DNA of 64,000 nucleotides from Aulostomus chinensis (Eukaryota; Chordata; Actinopteri; Syngnathiformes; Aulostomidae): contig JBBMOA010000020.1 of the NCBI GenBank assembly GCA_037954235.1, forward strand, positions 6,772,001 to 6,836,000. The letters are read 5' to 3'. This document shows positions 46,723-59,677 of this stretch, in pieces; positions within the stretch are counted from its first letter, which is position 1, and each line of letters opens with the position of its first letter. Under the pieces are notes generated by a model. That model was not told the origin of the DNA, ran no database searches, and saw only the letters and a program-made list of their open reading frames with translations. The position numbers and the translations under genes are program-made.

Positions 46723-49370
46723 AATACATGTGCCACTGAAAAAGTAACACACAAAGTCCTATTAATATTTAGGAGTATAATGACTACCTCTTTGCGCTGT
46801 GCACAATGGTTTGCATGCTGATTACATGACCTCTGAATACAAAATGAAGCACACATGGCCTACATTGAGGGTACCCTCGTTCTACGCTCAACAATGTAGA
46901 CATCAAGTCCGTCATCTTTGGATTTTTTTGGGGGGGGGGGGGGGTGGGGGGGTACGGATTAGCAACATGGTGTCACCCGTATTCCCTAACTTTCCCTGTA
47001 CTTTTTCGAGTCAAACTCACCAAAACTAATCAGTGGCAAAATTTAAAGGATACATGAATGATGCCTTCAAAACTGACAGTTCTGGAGACAACTTGAAAGC
47101 ATCTCAAAAAACATTCATTTGTGGGCTGTTGATTTTCAATTTCTATTCCTTTCTTTGTGTTTCTTCATGCTCTGCTTCATGTCTTTGTCTATTTCCCACC
47201 TTTCTGAGTGATTTGCCTGGGTGTAGTTTTGTACTGCAGGCTTGTATAGGATAGTTTTTGATTATTTCACAGTTATATATGATCACATCAAAAAACATCA
47301 AACATTCATATCCAAAAAGAAGCTCATAGAAAGCTCTTAAGGAGATTTCTTGCTTCACCTCTTTGACAATATATTCTGCTAAATTTAGGACTCTAACATC
47401 AAACTCATTACATGCTCATCCAGCCCTCATGCTGTCTGTCCTGAGCCAGGTCCAACTCTTGGTCAAATCACTCTATATTCTAGTTTTTTTATGGGTCACG
47501 TTTCTAAGTCTTCAGGCAACCAGCACACTGATATTAAGCATCTTTGTGCTCCCCCACCTAGTTCTTTTTCCAGCTGGGCCAAATCCATCTCCAGAGCCTG
47601 GTCCTAACAGGCTGCCACATCCACCATTCCTTGATCTTGCTGGGCTGCAGCCTCCACAGTCATCCAGCTAGGCCACAACTGCAGCCAGTCCCTGATCTGG
47701 CTGGGCCGCAGCCGTCATGGCCTCCAGAGGTGGTGTTACTGCAGCCAGCTATGCCATCTGAACCTGCTTTGGAGCAGCCACACCAAAGCTCATCCTGTAG
47801 CCGCAGGCTGTCAGCTGCCTCTAGAGTGGATCTGCCTTTGCTTTTGCTGAACTCCATCTGTAAAACAAGCAATAACCCCCCCCCCCCCCAAAAAAAAAAC
47901 AACAACATAAAACAAGTTTCTGAAAGTCCAGCATTTTACTATGGCCTGTTAAGGTGTTTAGACCCTCATTTGATGTTTTTGCTGGTACTACACCAGTAAC
48001 ACCAGCAAAAACATCCAAAATGTTATTGTCATGTGCACCTCCAAGATCAATGATTTTGCATACCAAGTTTGTTTCCTGTGTTGTTGTTTTTTACTCTTGT
48101 ATTGCAATGTGTATGTGATATTTCATGCTTGACCCAGTGATTGCTTCTGTCTCATTTCACCTTTTGCCTGGAATATCAGGCAAGCTTTTTCTCTAGGGAT
48201 CATCAAAAGCCATTCTAGGAAATGAAAGAAATCTCCACTTGAAGTAGATGAGTCAGCTTGAGGCAATGTGGTTTGACTAAAAAGTAAATTACAACACTTC
48301 ATCTCTCCTGGGACACACTGAACATCACAAATTGATGATATCTAATAGTGTTAGAATATCCGCAGGTGGATTTTTACTTTCACCTCCGAGTAAGTAATGC
48401 ATGGCTGGATCTGACTTTTTTAACAAGTGGAGACAAACTACAGTCTACAGAGACCACACTTTGTTTCCAAGGGTTTTTAGATCATTTTTGAAAGAGCTCA
48501 CAAATATGACTTACTGTGGCAGTAATGGCTCCATTAATGCTGCTAGGCCTATTTAACCTAGTTAATGTTCAAACAGCAAATGAATGATTTACTTCTACGT
48601 TCATGAGTGCTTTGCATTGTGTTTCAGGGCTTGATGAGATTAATGCCATCAGTTGTACTGTGATAATATCTATTTGTATAAAGGTGGGTCCAATCTAGAA
48701 GTCACAATATATGACCAGCTTTTCATGGTTCTATGGCTGTTTTTTTTTTTCTCTCAAGGACATGTTATAGTAGAGTGAAGCTGTGCTGCTTGTAACTAAT
48801 GTACCTTGAATGTGGAATGTTCCAAAAGAGTGGGCTCCTCCCTTCAAAGTTTGGCAGGCCCTGATTACAGTAGTGACAGTCTGGACATCTAGAAAAATTA
48901 CTGTGATCGTTCTGCTACAGTCAAAGTAAAGGGAAGGGCCCACAGGATAAATCACTCTTTATCTAGTCTGTCCGAAAATTCCACAGTGTATACCATAAAA
49001 GCAATTTCTCTTGGAGGATCTTGAGTATTGCAAACTGAACTCATGTAACCAAATGATTTTTTTGTTTTAGTCAAAGACGCTTGTAAAGAAAAAGTTCAAA
49101 CCCCAATACATGTTGGTTTATAGGTTTGAATTATCTTTGATTGAGTGCATAAAATAATAATAATCTGATAATTTACATAACACATTTTAAAACCAAGCTT
49201 CACAAGTACTTTGGAAAAAAGGAATTAACAATTAGTGAAATAAGATAAGTCATGCATCATGTATAGAAAGGAGAATAATTCTTAGATGTTTTAGTTGCAT
49301 GCCAGCATAATGGCACAAAAAAAGCAAAACTTACATCTGGGCTTTAATAGTGGTTAAATAGTTTCTTGAC
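46723..49370. other. Unassigned DNA with homopolymer tracts
   Basis: No gene recognised. It has a G-rich run (46929-46952) and a C-then-A run (47877-47900). A Pro/Leu/Gln-rich open frame at 47631-47860 comes from a degenerate repeat (tgatct(t/g)gctgggc(t/c)gcagcc twice) and shows no family motif. Confidence 0.45.
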
Positions 49371-49384
49371 TGAGCTGGGTGTTG

Positions 49385-49830
49385 TCAATGTAACAATGAC
49401 ATGACATAAAACCTAACTGACAAACTTTTCAGCCAATGGGAAGCAAATCCAAACAGAAGTAAAGAACTGGGGCTATGCCCCTGAGTCACTCCATTAAAAC
49501 CATTTAAGGGTTTTCCTGAGCTGCACCTACTCAGTTTATTCATGAGGATGATTTGACAAATGACATCAAAGGCAGCACATGCCAAGTACGACCAAGATGG
49601 ACACTTACTGTATTTATCAGCCTGAAAACTACTGTTTGTTTGTTTTTTTAAATAGATTCAAATTCTCCCTTGGAAAACGTTGAGGCAACATTTTTTCCAG
49701 AATGATGGAGATGAAAGTTAACCTTTGGACATTTGTAAAACTGATCAAAATGGATTAGTCATGACTGGGTTGGAAAAAAAAGAGCTCTCCTGTTACCTTG
49801 AATGAAGATACAGTTTAATCTTAAGACAGG
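49385..49830 (-). mobile_element. Old CR1/L2-type LINE relic
   Basis: The complement near 49580-49530 reads AAFDVICQIILMNKLS, a decayed form of the RT block AAFDTIDHxILLxxL seen intact in the 24.4-26.7 kb LINE. The plus-strand stretch cctgagtcactccattaaaacc also echoes the gtggtacacca region there. Highly diverged. Confidence 0.45.
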
Positions 49831-51159
49831 TCTGGATATCCAAACTTTTATCAGACCAAGTGGATCAAATTATGATAGTGAATGAGCCACTTTGCAGGGG
49901 CTAAAAAAATGTATATATCTACCCTTTTTCACGTAATCAAGTGGCTATTCTTCATCTTGATCTTGTTTAAGATTGATTTCCTTCCCACCAGCTCTCTACG
50001 GTGATTTTCCTTGTCAGACGTAAGCGTCTTTCCCAACAGGCCAGTTAGAAGAGTTGGGGAATGTGAGCAGGAGTCCAGTTACAACATGGGGGTCACAATT
50101 TGGCAGGATATCAGCAGTGCCAGTTATAGAACCTTTAAACCTATCAAACCCAAGTAAAATCAGTTATAAACTGGTAATTAAAACAAATAGTAGCGCTTAA
50201 AATCTTGACAGATCTTCACTGAAAACCAAAGAAGCTGGGCATGCATACGGCTAGCATATGGCTGGATGGATCTAACATCTCCTGAAAAATGTTTGTCTTT
50301 ACTAGTTACTGAGAAGCTCTGAAAAAAGGTCAATTCCTACACTGGTCCTATTGCCTGTCAGTTAATTTTGAGCTCTGTCAGGCTTTTGTGGTGTCCACAC
50401 TCTATATGTATGCCAAGATAAACTCAGATAAATGCATCAGTGCTGACTTTGTGTAAAGCTGAAAAAAAAAAATTCTGAGTGGTGTTTGACACTGACATTT
50501 TTTGAGGGGCCAAAGTTTTTCGTCTGCAGATTTAACTGTGATTGTTTTATTGTGAAACTCTGTCCAGGCACATATAACCTGACAGAAAAGAACTTGGTGC
50601 CCCTTAAGGCCACCTGAGGGTTATGGTTGCCTGAACTGTTTACTACTGCTGTGTTTTCCCTGCCTTGAAGGACCTGTGGCCTGTGAAGATGATGGAGGAG
50701 GACAACTTGGAGTGTACACACTGTGGTAGTGGTGAAGCGGACATAGAAGCAACACTGAATGAGCCATAGAGAAACCTTTCTCGCTTCTAGAACAAGAGAA
50801 GACATGACTTTGCCCTCCACAATTTAAGATAGTGTTTTAATACTATGGACACAGCTTTTAATTGAATTTTGTAGTTGTCTCAGGAAGCTCATTTCCCTTT
50901 TCTTAACTATAAATTTTGAATTACCGTTTTATATCTAATTTTATCCCAACCCCTTGTGACACAGATGATAAGAAACCTGGATTCATGATTGACAAGGATT
51001 CATATGTTCCATACCATATCCTTTATATGACTGTAGGCTAAATAAAACATAAACTAGGTGCATTGGTCTGCATATGTGCGGACTCTCTTAGGCTGTGTGC
51101 TGTTTGACATGGTAAAAACAAAAAAATTCATTAACTCGTTTTGTGTGTGTGTGTGCACG

Positions 51160-51200
<41 letters not shown>

Positions 51201-53120
51201 CTAGTTTAAAGATCAGTCCCTTAGGTTTGATTTTGTACACCAAAGCTCCCAGAAAGTCATTGAGTGTAGTGCCTTGAAGTCTTGAAGGACATGCTGTTAG
51301 CCCTCTACCTTGAGAGGGAGGTCATGCATGCTCTCCAATATACTTTTTAATCCTGTTGGTGACTTATGTTGTGTGTTTGAAACAAGCAGAATGTCAGTCT
51401 TTTGTTCCCCTCAATCCACCTCACACAACAGTGCATCCCTGTCGCCCTGCACCTTTACCTTATTATCTTACCTGTTACCTTTCATTTACCTGACCACTTC
51501 AAAAAATAATGCATAGTCAACTGCCCTCCCGAGATGAGGTCAAACACATACAGCACATTGCCCACTGCTCTTTCTATTACCATAAATGTCAGTAGTCCTC
51601 CTCATGCACTCCTTGCACACTTTTATTACATTGGTGGAAATGTCAAATGTATTTGCAACAGTTGTAACATGGCGGTGGCCCTGAGGCTCAGAAAGTGCTC
51701 TATGAAAAAGAATTACATTTTTAAAACCAACAGTCTTCTTTGCTGCATTTATAAAAGCCTAAATTGTGAATATTCATGCATTATGCTTAAACTAAGGTAT
51801 GAGCCATTATCCCCTCTGTAATTCTAATATTTTATCTCTGAATGGGCTGTGGATCACTTCTTTGATCATCTGTTGAATCCTACATAGAGGTCATCAAATA
51901 TGTATACCTTCCTAACTGTGTCATCCCAGCAGTGCCTCGCAATGACATTGCCTCAAGGGATGTACTAGTTGTCATGCAGGAGCTGCACAGGAACTTTCTT
52001 GCTGAATCCATATCTGCAGCATACACTCGGCGAGCAAAGGCAACATCTCTATTCATCCATAATGAGAACACCAAAATGTGTAAATTGAATTTATTTCATC
52101 ATGTTTTCTGCAGTTTTGCATGTTTGCAACAGTGTGTCTCACATCCCTGACAGGGCCAGCATGGAGGCTCATTGAGAGTGACATGGTGGTGAGAGAGCAT
52201 TGCTGACATGACTTATTCAGAAGTCATTAGCATTTCTCACTGCATGGCTCAGTGGCTATGTGGCACATGGTATTGTCATTTCGAAAGTGATCATTAAAAC
52301 TGTGAGGAGGTATTGTTGTTCTGTGTAAGGATAAAATCAGAGGCTAAAACCTTATGCCATGAGTACTTAGGACATATTGGATACTGTCCAGGATGGAAAC
52401 ACAATTTCAACTGCAGCAAAAATGGACTACCGCATTTTTTTTACATGCCTACATAGATGGAGGTGAACACGTTTCCGCTTTTAAGCATACTTTTTGTTCA
52501 GTGTGCATGCCCAAGATCATAAACGGACCCCAAATTGCTTCTCATTTTAATGAATGTGCCATGTAGTTGCTTAAAAAAAGAGAGATGCTTCCAAATGAAA
52601 TTTTATTGTATTCCTGATGACAATAAATAACAATAAAGCTTTTTCTTTTTCGAATCCAAACAACTGCATTTTTCTACATGTATTCATGGTGGGAATTTTG
52701 AGGAAAAAACATGGGGGAGACAGACAGGTGTTAAACTAATAAATTGTCTGTATCTGTATCTATGTTTTGATATAAAACTTGAATAGGTTCATTACCATTG
52801 CCATGGTTTACTCAGTGGCAGTAAATTGAAGTCACTTAAATAAAACCTATATGATCAAATTACAAATGGGCATTAGATTAAATTAGCCTTCATCATGTAT
52901 GTTAAAGCTGGTATGCATTTTCTATGCTTTCAGAGTATGAAATTGATTTACTATGGGCATATAATAATGTACTTTTAATCATGTTTCCTGTATCTTATCA
53001 TATTAAAGTATTTTGAACTTTCTTTGCCCCAGATGAAAAATACATAAATGTTTTGGTCTGGTTTTGAATGTTCTGGGATATTTCTGGAACTTGGATGTGG
53101 GGGATGGTCCCCCATAATCA
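49831..53120. other. Unassigned DNA with a (GT)n tract
   Basis: No gene or element recognised. An interrupted (GT)n microsatellite lies at about 51142-51199. Open frames near 50437-50820 (minus) and 51932-52150 (plus) show no recognised family motif. Confidence 0.45.
51142..51199. repeat. (GT)n microsatellite
   Basis: GT dinucleotides with one gcacgcat interruption. Confidence 0.93.
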
Positions 53121-53221
53121 TTTCAGAATGATAACAAGCTAAGCTAGATAATATTGTATCACTTTAGTAGAATATGTAAATTGGAAATAGGATTCAGATA
53201 TTTGTTGCATTGGGATAGCTT

Positions 53222-53576
53222 GAAAGGTGGTGCACTGGTTAGCATTGTTGCCTCACAGCAAGAAGGTTCTGGGTTTGTGTCCCAGCTCGGGAACAGGATC
53301 TTTCTGTGTGGAGTTTGCATGTTCTCCCTGTGCCTGCATGGGTTCTCTCTGGGTACTCTGGCTTCACACAGTCCAACGACATGCAAGAGGGGACTAGGCT
53401 AATCAGATACTCCATAGGCATGGCTGTGATTGTGAATGGTTGTCTATACAGTATGTGTTGGCCCTGTGATGGACTGGCGACCTGTCTGTACCCTGCCTCT
53501 CACCCAAAAGCTTCTGGGATAGTCTCCAGCCCCCCCCCCCCCAACAGGATAAGCAGAAGATGGATGGATGGATGGA
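53222..53576 (+). mobile_element. V-SINE-like element with expanded C-tract
   Basis: Head (ggtggtgcactggttagca), B box degraded (gttctgggtttgtgtcc), centre present, then a 13-base C tract and GATG tail. It lacks the ccagggtg segment after cgacctgt that other copies have, a private marker shared with the copy at 54.1 kb. Confidence 0.88.
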
Positions 53577-53740
53577 TGATAACAGGCTAAACTAGACAGA
53601 ATAGTGCGACAAGAAAGAGAGACTAAGTCTGTAATATATAACAAAAAAGAATTATGAAAATTGTTATATACAGTATAAAAAAGACAATGGTCTCCAAACT
53701 TTACTGTACCACATCATGGTACCTCAAATTACAAGAGTGG
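53378..53740. repeat. Local duplication, copy 1 (SINE 3' half plus flank)
   Basis: From the SINE centre (gacatgcaagaggggac) through its tail and about 165 bases of non-SINE flank ending caagagtggattg. Near-identical to copy 2 at about 54089-54480, including the flank. Confidence 0.85.
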
Positions 53741-54088
53741 ATTGTGTTGTGCCAACTCAACCAGACCAAGAGATTAATTCAGAGATGTGACAATTAGTCC
53801 AGCTGAAGAAAGGCTTTCGGCCTATGAGGCCTAACACCCCTTTTCAAAGCCTGAATTCGAGTGAACGCATGTTCTCAGACAAAGGGCCGTAAAATAGGTG
53901 TGATGACTCTGACCACTGGCCCCCCTCTGAGAACTCTGGCCACTGACCACATCCAAGAACCCGTCAAATGCTATTGGCTGAGAGCCAGTATCATCCCACA
54001 GGAAGTGACATCATCTGCCTCCACATCTCAAACTTCAGCACGAAGAAGACTCTCTTTCTCTCTCGGTGATTTTCGCCTCTCGGTGGTT
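53741..54088. other. Insert between duplicated copies
   Basis: About 350 bases of different composition from its surroundings (GC-richer). It contains aagaaaggctttcggcctat, then taacaccccttttc and ends ctctcggtggtttttca. No coding potential recognised; it may be an unidentified repeat or LTR-like piece. Confidence 0.4.
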
Positions 54089-54480
54089 TTTCAGACATAC
54101 AGAGGGGACTAGGCTAATCAGATACTCTAAACTGACCATAGGCATTGCTGTGATTGTGAATGGTTCTCGAGATGTGTTGGCCCTGTGATGGACTGGCGAC
54201 CTGTCTGTACCCTGCCTCTCACCCAAAAGCTTCTGGGATAGGCTCCAGCCCCCCCCCCCCCCCCCCCAACAGGATAAGCGGAAGATGGATGAATGATAAT
54301 GGGGCTAAACTAGACAGCATAGTGCAACAAGAAAGAGAGACTAAGTAATATATAATGAGAGACTAAGTAATATATAACGAAAAAGAATTATGAAAATTGT
54401 TATATACAGAATAAAAAAGACAATGGTCTCCAAACTTTACTGTATCACATCATGGTACATCAAATTACAAGAGTGGATTG
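54089..54480. repeat. Local duplication, copy 2
   Basis: Starts inside the SINE centre (gacatacagaggggac), with the same missing ccagggtg segment, a 19-base C tract (54249-54267) and the same non-SINE flank. A further 22-bp tandem repeat (gagagactaagtaatatata) occurs near 54333-54377. Confidence 0.85.
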
Positions 54481-56202
54481 AGCTACCAGCTAAGGCAAGC
54501 TTTTCTATTGTTGAACAAATAAACCATAAGCAATGCATGAAAACCTGACCAAAAGTCTCATAAATAATATGAAAATGTGAGTTTTATTACATACAGTATG
54601 ACATTGAGTCATTTAAGGGTTTTTCAGACACTGTATTATCAAAGTGCATGTTAACCCACTGAACTGGATTATTCATCAGATTCAGTTATTTTTCGATATT
54701 TGATCATTTTGTGAATGTAAACACTAATTGGGCTGTGAGTACCATTCTGCCAAACCCCAAACAAAGCCACTACACCAACTGCTTTGCTATAATGAAATAT
54801 GCCAGAGTGGACACTAATGTTTGACTCTAGATAACGTATTTATGTGTCATCCAAATGTGTCATGTTTGGAAGATTAATGGGGATAGAAATAAATAAAAGA
54901 GCATCATCACTTAAATTGCAGATGTTACCACTGGATTACCATAAAACCTGAAATTGAAGCAACAAAAAGTCTTGTTGTCCTTCTTATTCGAGCACCGATG
55001 GCCCCTGAGTAAACTCTCCTCCCGCCAGGCCTCTGTCAGTCCCCAGATATTGCAAGTGTTTCATCAGAGTGGTCAGCTCAGTGTCTCTAATCCCCACTGT
55101 GAGTGGGAGAAGCAAATGGAGCTAACTCTGTGATCCAGGATTACTGTTGGCTATAGGCAATGCAGCCTCCCTCTAAGCCCTGATCTCCTCCTCTCCTCTC
55201 AGCACTGTCACTCTGCTGCTCAGCCTGCACAGGTAATCACCCGCAGACCGCAAAGTGATGCTCCTAAGCTTTCAGATCATACAACCAGGCTAAGGTAAAG
55301 GTTAGTGGAGCAGAGGATTCTCATTATAGCTTCAACATCCATTGCATTTGAGCTTTACTGTGCAGATTCAACTCTAACTGATTAACTAATTTAAGCATTA
55401 AATAAGCTGTTTGTTGCATCATATATAGAATAAAGGATGGAAACAGAACAAACATAACCAAATATCGTCACCTTGTTAAACTAATTGTCTTTTCAAAAAA
55501 AGAAAAAAGTGGAGACAAAACATCATAATGAGCTGATTTAGGCAAAAAAAAAAACTGTAAAAAAATGACTGAGACAATTAGTTTAAGAAGGTGATGATAC
55601 TTTACCTTAATTAAAAAGGCATGTGAAATCAACCATTGCCTGTGAATGGCATTTGTGTTGGTCTTGTTTAATACCTGTAATGAATCTTCAAATGGAAGCT
55701 AGAATGGCAGAACTCATAGCTGCACTATGGTGTCAAATGATGGAATCCAGTGCATTCTTAATATATCATGCCATAATTACAAACATTTACCTGTATCGTC
55801 TGTATTCAGGGAAAAGAAAAAAAAACATTTTCATCCATGCTTATCCATTAGTATTTATGTTGGGGCATATCCCTTGTATATTTGAATTACACTGTTTATG
55901 GATTGATGCACACAAATTAAAATGGGTCCCCACTCAGATTTTTGTCTTATAACCTAGTCTTGACTTCTCTATATTAAAAATTATATTATTCTTCAAAAGA
56001 ATACTCAGAAACACCGATCAGAGTCTAATGGATTTTTTTTTTCAGCAATGAATATACATCTGATACAAAATGAAAAACATGATAGAATGGAAAAGGGAGT
56101 GGAACATGGCTTATTGAAGGAGTTTGTTGAGCTCAGCGGTTTAGAGTTCCGTCTCCAAAACTGACAACAAAACTCAAGAGGGGCAGTTTAGTAAAAAAAT
56201 TA
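54481..56202. other. Unassigned DNA
   Basis: No element recognised. The part at about 54990-55260 is GC-richer than its surroundings and lacks repeats, so it could be a conserved non-coding or exonic stretch, but nothing identifies it. Confidence 0.4.
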
Positions 56203-57112
56203 TGTGGAGTGGTGGAGGGAAGTAGACCCAGTAGCAGACTGAGAGTAGGAGGGTGGACAAAAGAGATTTATTGAGGACACAGGAGGCTCGAGACGGGGAC
56301 ACTGGAGGCTTGAGACGGGGTGACTTGAGACTGGTGACTCGAGGCTGGAGACTGGCGACGTGTGACTGGTGGCTTGAGACTGGAGACGTGTGACTGGCGG
56401 CTTGAGACTGGAGACATGTGACAGGCGGCGTGAGACTGGAGACGGGTAACTCGAGACTGGAGACATGAAACTCGTGACAAACAGTTAAAAATAACACCCC
56501 ATGACGGCACATAAGTGTGAAATACACAGTACATAATGGCCCAACCCACGGTGGTGCAGTGGTTAGCACTGTGGCCTCACAGCAAGAAAGTTCCGGGTTC
56601 GAGTCCCGGCTCGGGCACGGTACTTTCTGTGTGGAGTTTGCATGTTCTCCCCGTGTCTGCGTGGGTTCTCTCCGGGTACTCCGGCTTCTTCCCACCATCC
56701 AAAAACATGCAATTGGGGACTAGGCTGATTGAATACTCTAAATTGACCGTAGGTGTGAATGTGAGTGTGAATGGTTGTTCGTCTCTCTATGTTGGCCCTG
56801 CGATGGACTGGCGACCTGTCCAGGGTGTACCCCGCCTCTCGCCCGTTGACGCTGGGATGGGCTCCAGCCCCCCCGCGACCCTTAATGTGTAGGAATAAGC
56901 GGAAGATGACGATGGATAATGGCCCAACCCTGAACAGGGGAAACACAGAGGTTAAACACATAAGGGAAAACAAGACACAGTTGGTGCAATCACCCAGGTG
57001 AGACACATAAGGTAATTCCAGGAGGGAGGTCAGGAAGACAAGACATGACTACAAAATACAACAGGAAATGACTACAATATAAAACAGGAGACACAAGACA
57101 GGAATCGTGACA
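56203..57112 (-). repeat. 3' LTR of the degraded element (contains a SINE)
   Basis: Ends TG...CA on the complement. Without the SINE and its duplicated target it is about 527 bp. An AATAAA signal (complement of tttatt at 56267-56272) lies about 65 bases before the LTR end, as in an R/U5 region. A degenerate minisatellite of gactggagac/ggcttgaga units fills 56280-56470. Confidence 0.65.
56548..56915 (+). mobile_element. Full-length V-SINE-like element with 15-bp target duplication
   Basis: Perfect direct repeat ataatggcccaaccc at 56533-56547 and 56916-56930. The other LTR has the unoccupied site (acataatggcccaatccc, about 61101-61118). Head, B box (ccgggttcgagtcccgg), centre and tail are complete. 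Confidence 0.95.
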
Positions 57113-57892
57113 GTACCCCCCCAAAGGGCTGACAGCTCCCAGACAGCCCAACAACAAAAAAACAACACCAGGGTGGGTGGAGGCTGGCCAGGAGGCGCGA
57201 AAGGGCAAGAAAACGCAAGAAACAAAGCAACAACAAAAACTCTTCAGGCCTGGGGGCCGAGCAATGAGACAGAGTCAGGGGGGCGGCCAGGGGACCACGC
57301 AGACCACGGAGAGTTAGGGGGGCGGCCCGGGGGGCACGCGACAAGGCAGAGCACCCGGGGGGAGGCCCGAGGTGCCGTGAAGAGCCGCAGGAGCGGCATC
57401 CGCCTGCACCCTCGGAGCAGGAGCGAGAGAGGTGTCTGCCTGGATGGTGGAGCAGGTGTTGCAGCCACTGGGACTGGGGTGATGCTCACCAGGACCCTCT
57501 GCGCCAAGACAGGAGTGGCGCCCGCCAGGACCCTTGGTGAGGCAGGAGTAGCAACAGCCCGGACCCCCGACGCCGAGACAGGAATGCCGTCCGCCGGGAC
57601 CCCCCACGCCAAGACAGGAATGCCGTCCGCCGGGACCCCCCATGTCGAGACAGGAATGGCGTCTGCCGGGACCCCCCACACCGAGACAGGAATGGGGTCC
57701 ACCGGGCCCCCCCACGCCGAGACAGGAGTGGTGTCCCTGGGTGGCAGTTGCGTAGCTGGGGCGAGGGCTGGATCTGACCGCCATGGAGCATGAGGGCGGC
57801 CAGCCTTTCTGTTGCCCACAGGCTGGGAGCTCCCTGGTCTCCCGGATGGGGGCCGAGCTGACCCGAGGGCTCGCAGCACCGAGTGAGGGTCG
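57113..57892 (-). other. Internal remnant with 36-bp minisatellite
   Basis: GC-rich sequence left between the two LTRs. It begins (complement end) with the gggggggtac polypurine tract. About five 36-bp units of the form gagacaggaatgccgtccgc with a gggaccccc segment occupy about 57560-57735. Both strands are open across it: plus gives 12-residue repeats such as AKTGMPSAGTPH, minus gives GVPADGIPVLAW. Open frames here follow from the 3-divisible repeat and high GC; no known domain is present. Confidence 0.6.
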
Positions 57893-58042
57893 AGATGGGG
57901 ACACTTGAGGCTTGAGACGGGGAGGCTTGAGATGGTGTGACTTGAGGCTGGTGACTGGAGGCTGGAGACTGGCGACGTGTGACTGGCGGCTTGAGACTGG
58001 AGGCGTGTGACTGGTGGCTTGAGACTGGAGACGTGTGACTGG
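57893..58042. repeat. Minisatellite part of the 5' LTR, left of the hAT
   Basis: Degenerate ggcttgagactggagacgtg units, the same family as at 56280-56470 and 60806-61040. The array was split by the hAT insertion. Confidence 0.8.
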
Positions 58043-58373
58043 CGGCTTGATAGTGATGTGTTGTCGCGAACGTAACGGCTCTGAGAGCCGGCTCTTTGAA
58101 GTGAACGACAGGAGCAGGCTCCTGATTGGGGGAGCCGCTTTTTTTTTCTCTCTCTCTTTTTTTTCTTGAAGCCGCACGTGATTGGTCAATATGTGTGGTG
58201 TTGTCGCCTCTGTGTCTGCGCTTAGTGTGCTCACTGCACTGAGCAGAGGGGGAGGGGCGGCAGTTACACACAGAGCAGCAGCACACGAACAGGTCAAGAG
58301 AGCAGAGAGAGTCAGGGGAGACGAGAGAGAGCGCAAGGAGCAACACAGAGGGACAAGGACATTCCTAAACAGG

Positions 58374-59604
58374 ATGAGCTGGAAAGGTAAAAAGAGTAAA
58401 TTGAGTGACAGCAGGAAAAGGAGTAAAATCTGGACCCACTTTAATTATATTGATAGCTCAAAAGCAGAATGTAAAGTCTGCAAGAATAAAATTTCCTATC
58501 GAGCTGGCTCCACAAAGAACCTTCACAGGCACCTGAGAACTGTCCACCCATCAGTTCCATTGGAGAAAAGACCAGTTGAACCTGATATTAATGAAGGTGC
58601 CAGTTTGTCTTCTGCAACTATTGCTGCTGGTCCTGCTGCTGCTGCAGTGGCATCATGCAGTACACCACCACAGCCACCGAAATCAACAACCCAGAGATCT
58701 ATGAGACGGTTTTTGCAGAAGTCTTTGACCCCAGCAAGACAGAAAAAATTGATGAGGAACTGGCTGAAATGATTGCACTTGATTTTCAACCAGTTTCAGT
58801 TGTGGAGGACAAAGGTTTCAGAAAGTATTCGCATGCATTCAACCCAGTGTATTCCAAGCAGGAAAACCCTCTCTCAAAAAATCATCCCAGGCCTGTATGA
58901 CAGAGAACATGCTTCACTGCAAGAGATGGTTAATAAACCCACAGCAGTGTGTCTAACAACTGACAGTTGGACATCCCGAACCACCACATCCTTCTTGTCA
59001 GTTACATGTCACTTTATTGAAGATTACAAAATGGTGTCCTGCCTTCTGGATTGTTTTGAGTTCAGTGACAGACACACATCTGAGAACTTAGGAGAGGAGC
59101 TGCTCAGAGTGGCAAAAGAGTGGAATGTGGAAAACAAAGTGGTTGGTTGTGTTACTGACAATGCAGCAAACAGAACCAAAGCAGCTAAAACCCTGAAATG
59201 GACCCACCACCCATGTCTTGCACACACAATTAACCTGATTGTGAGAGATGCTTTTAAGGTGATGAAGCCTGCTGTGGACAAAGTCAAGGCAATAGTGGAA
59301 TTTTTCCACAGGAGCACAACAGCCACACACAGGCTCAAATCAACACAACGACAGATGGACATGCCTGAGCTGAAGCTCAAACAAGATTGTGTGACAAGGT
59401 GGAACTCCACCTTTCATATGATAAAACGGATTCTGGAGTCCAAGGATGCAGTCATCTCTACCCTGGCTGTTATCAATGCACCAGTCGATCCTCTGAGCCA
59501 AGAGGAATGGGAGGTACTGCAGGAGGCATGCACTGTTCTGGAGCCATTTGAGGAGGTCACTGTGGAGATCAGTGCAGACAGGTGCAGTATACAAATGTTA
59601 TCAC

Positions 59605-59677
<73 letters not shown>

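Noticed and set aside
47631..47999. Pro/Gln-rich open frame
   Set aside because: No domain. Its sequence repeats a tgatct-gctgggc-gcagcc unit and ends in C/A homopolymers.
53790..53830. gctgaagaaaggctttcggc as a possible Penelope-type LTR or ribozyme
   Set aside because: The CTGATGA core is absent (ctgaaga), and no Penelope coding blocks are nearby.
57107..57793. Open frame of 228 codons, plus strand
   Set aside because: It is produced by GC-rich sequence and a 36-bp repeat antisense to the host LTR element. No start context or domain supports a gene.
57314..58346. Long open frames on the minus strand (340 and 286 codons)
   Set aside because: They run across the junction between the LTR minisatellite and the hAT end, two unrelated elements, so they cannot represent one ancient gene. 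Composition explains their length.
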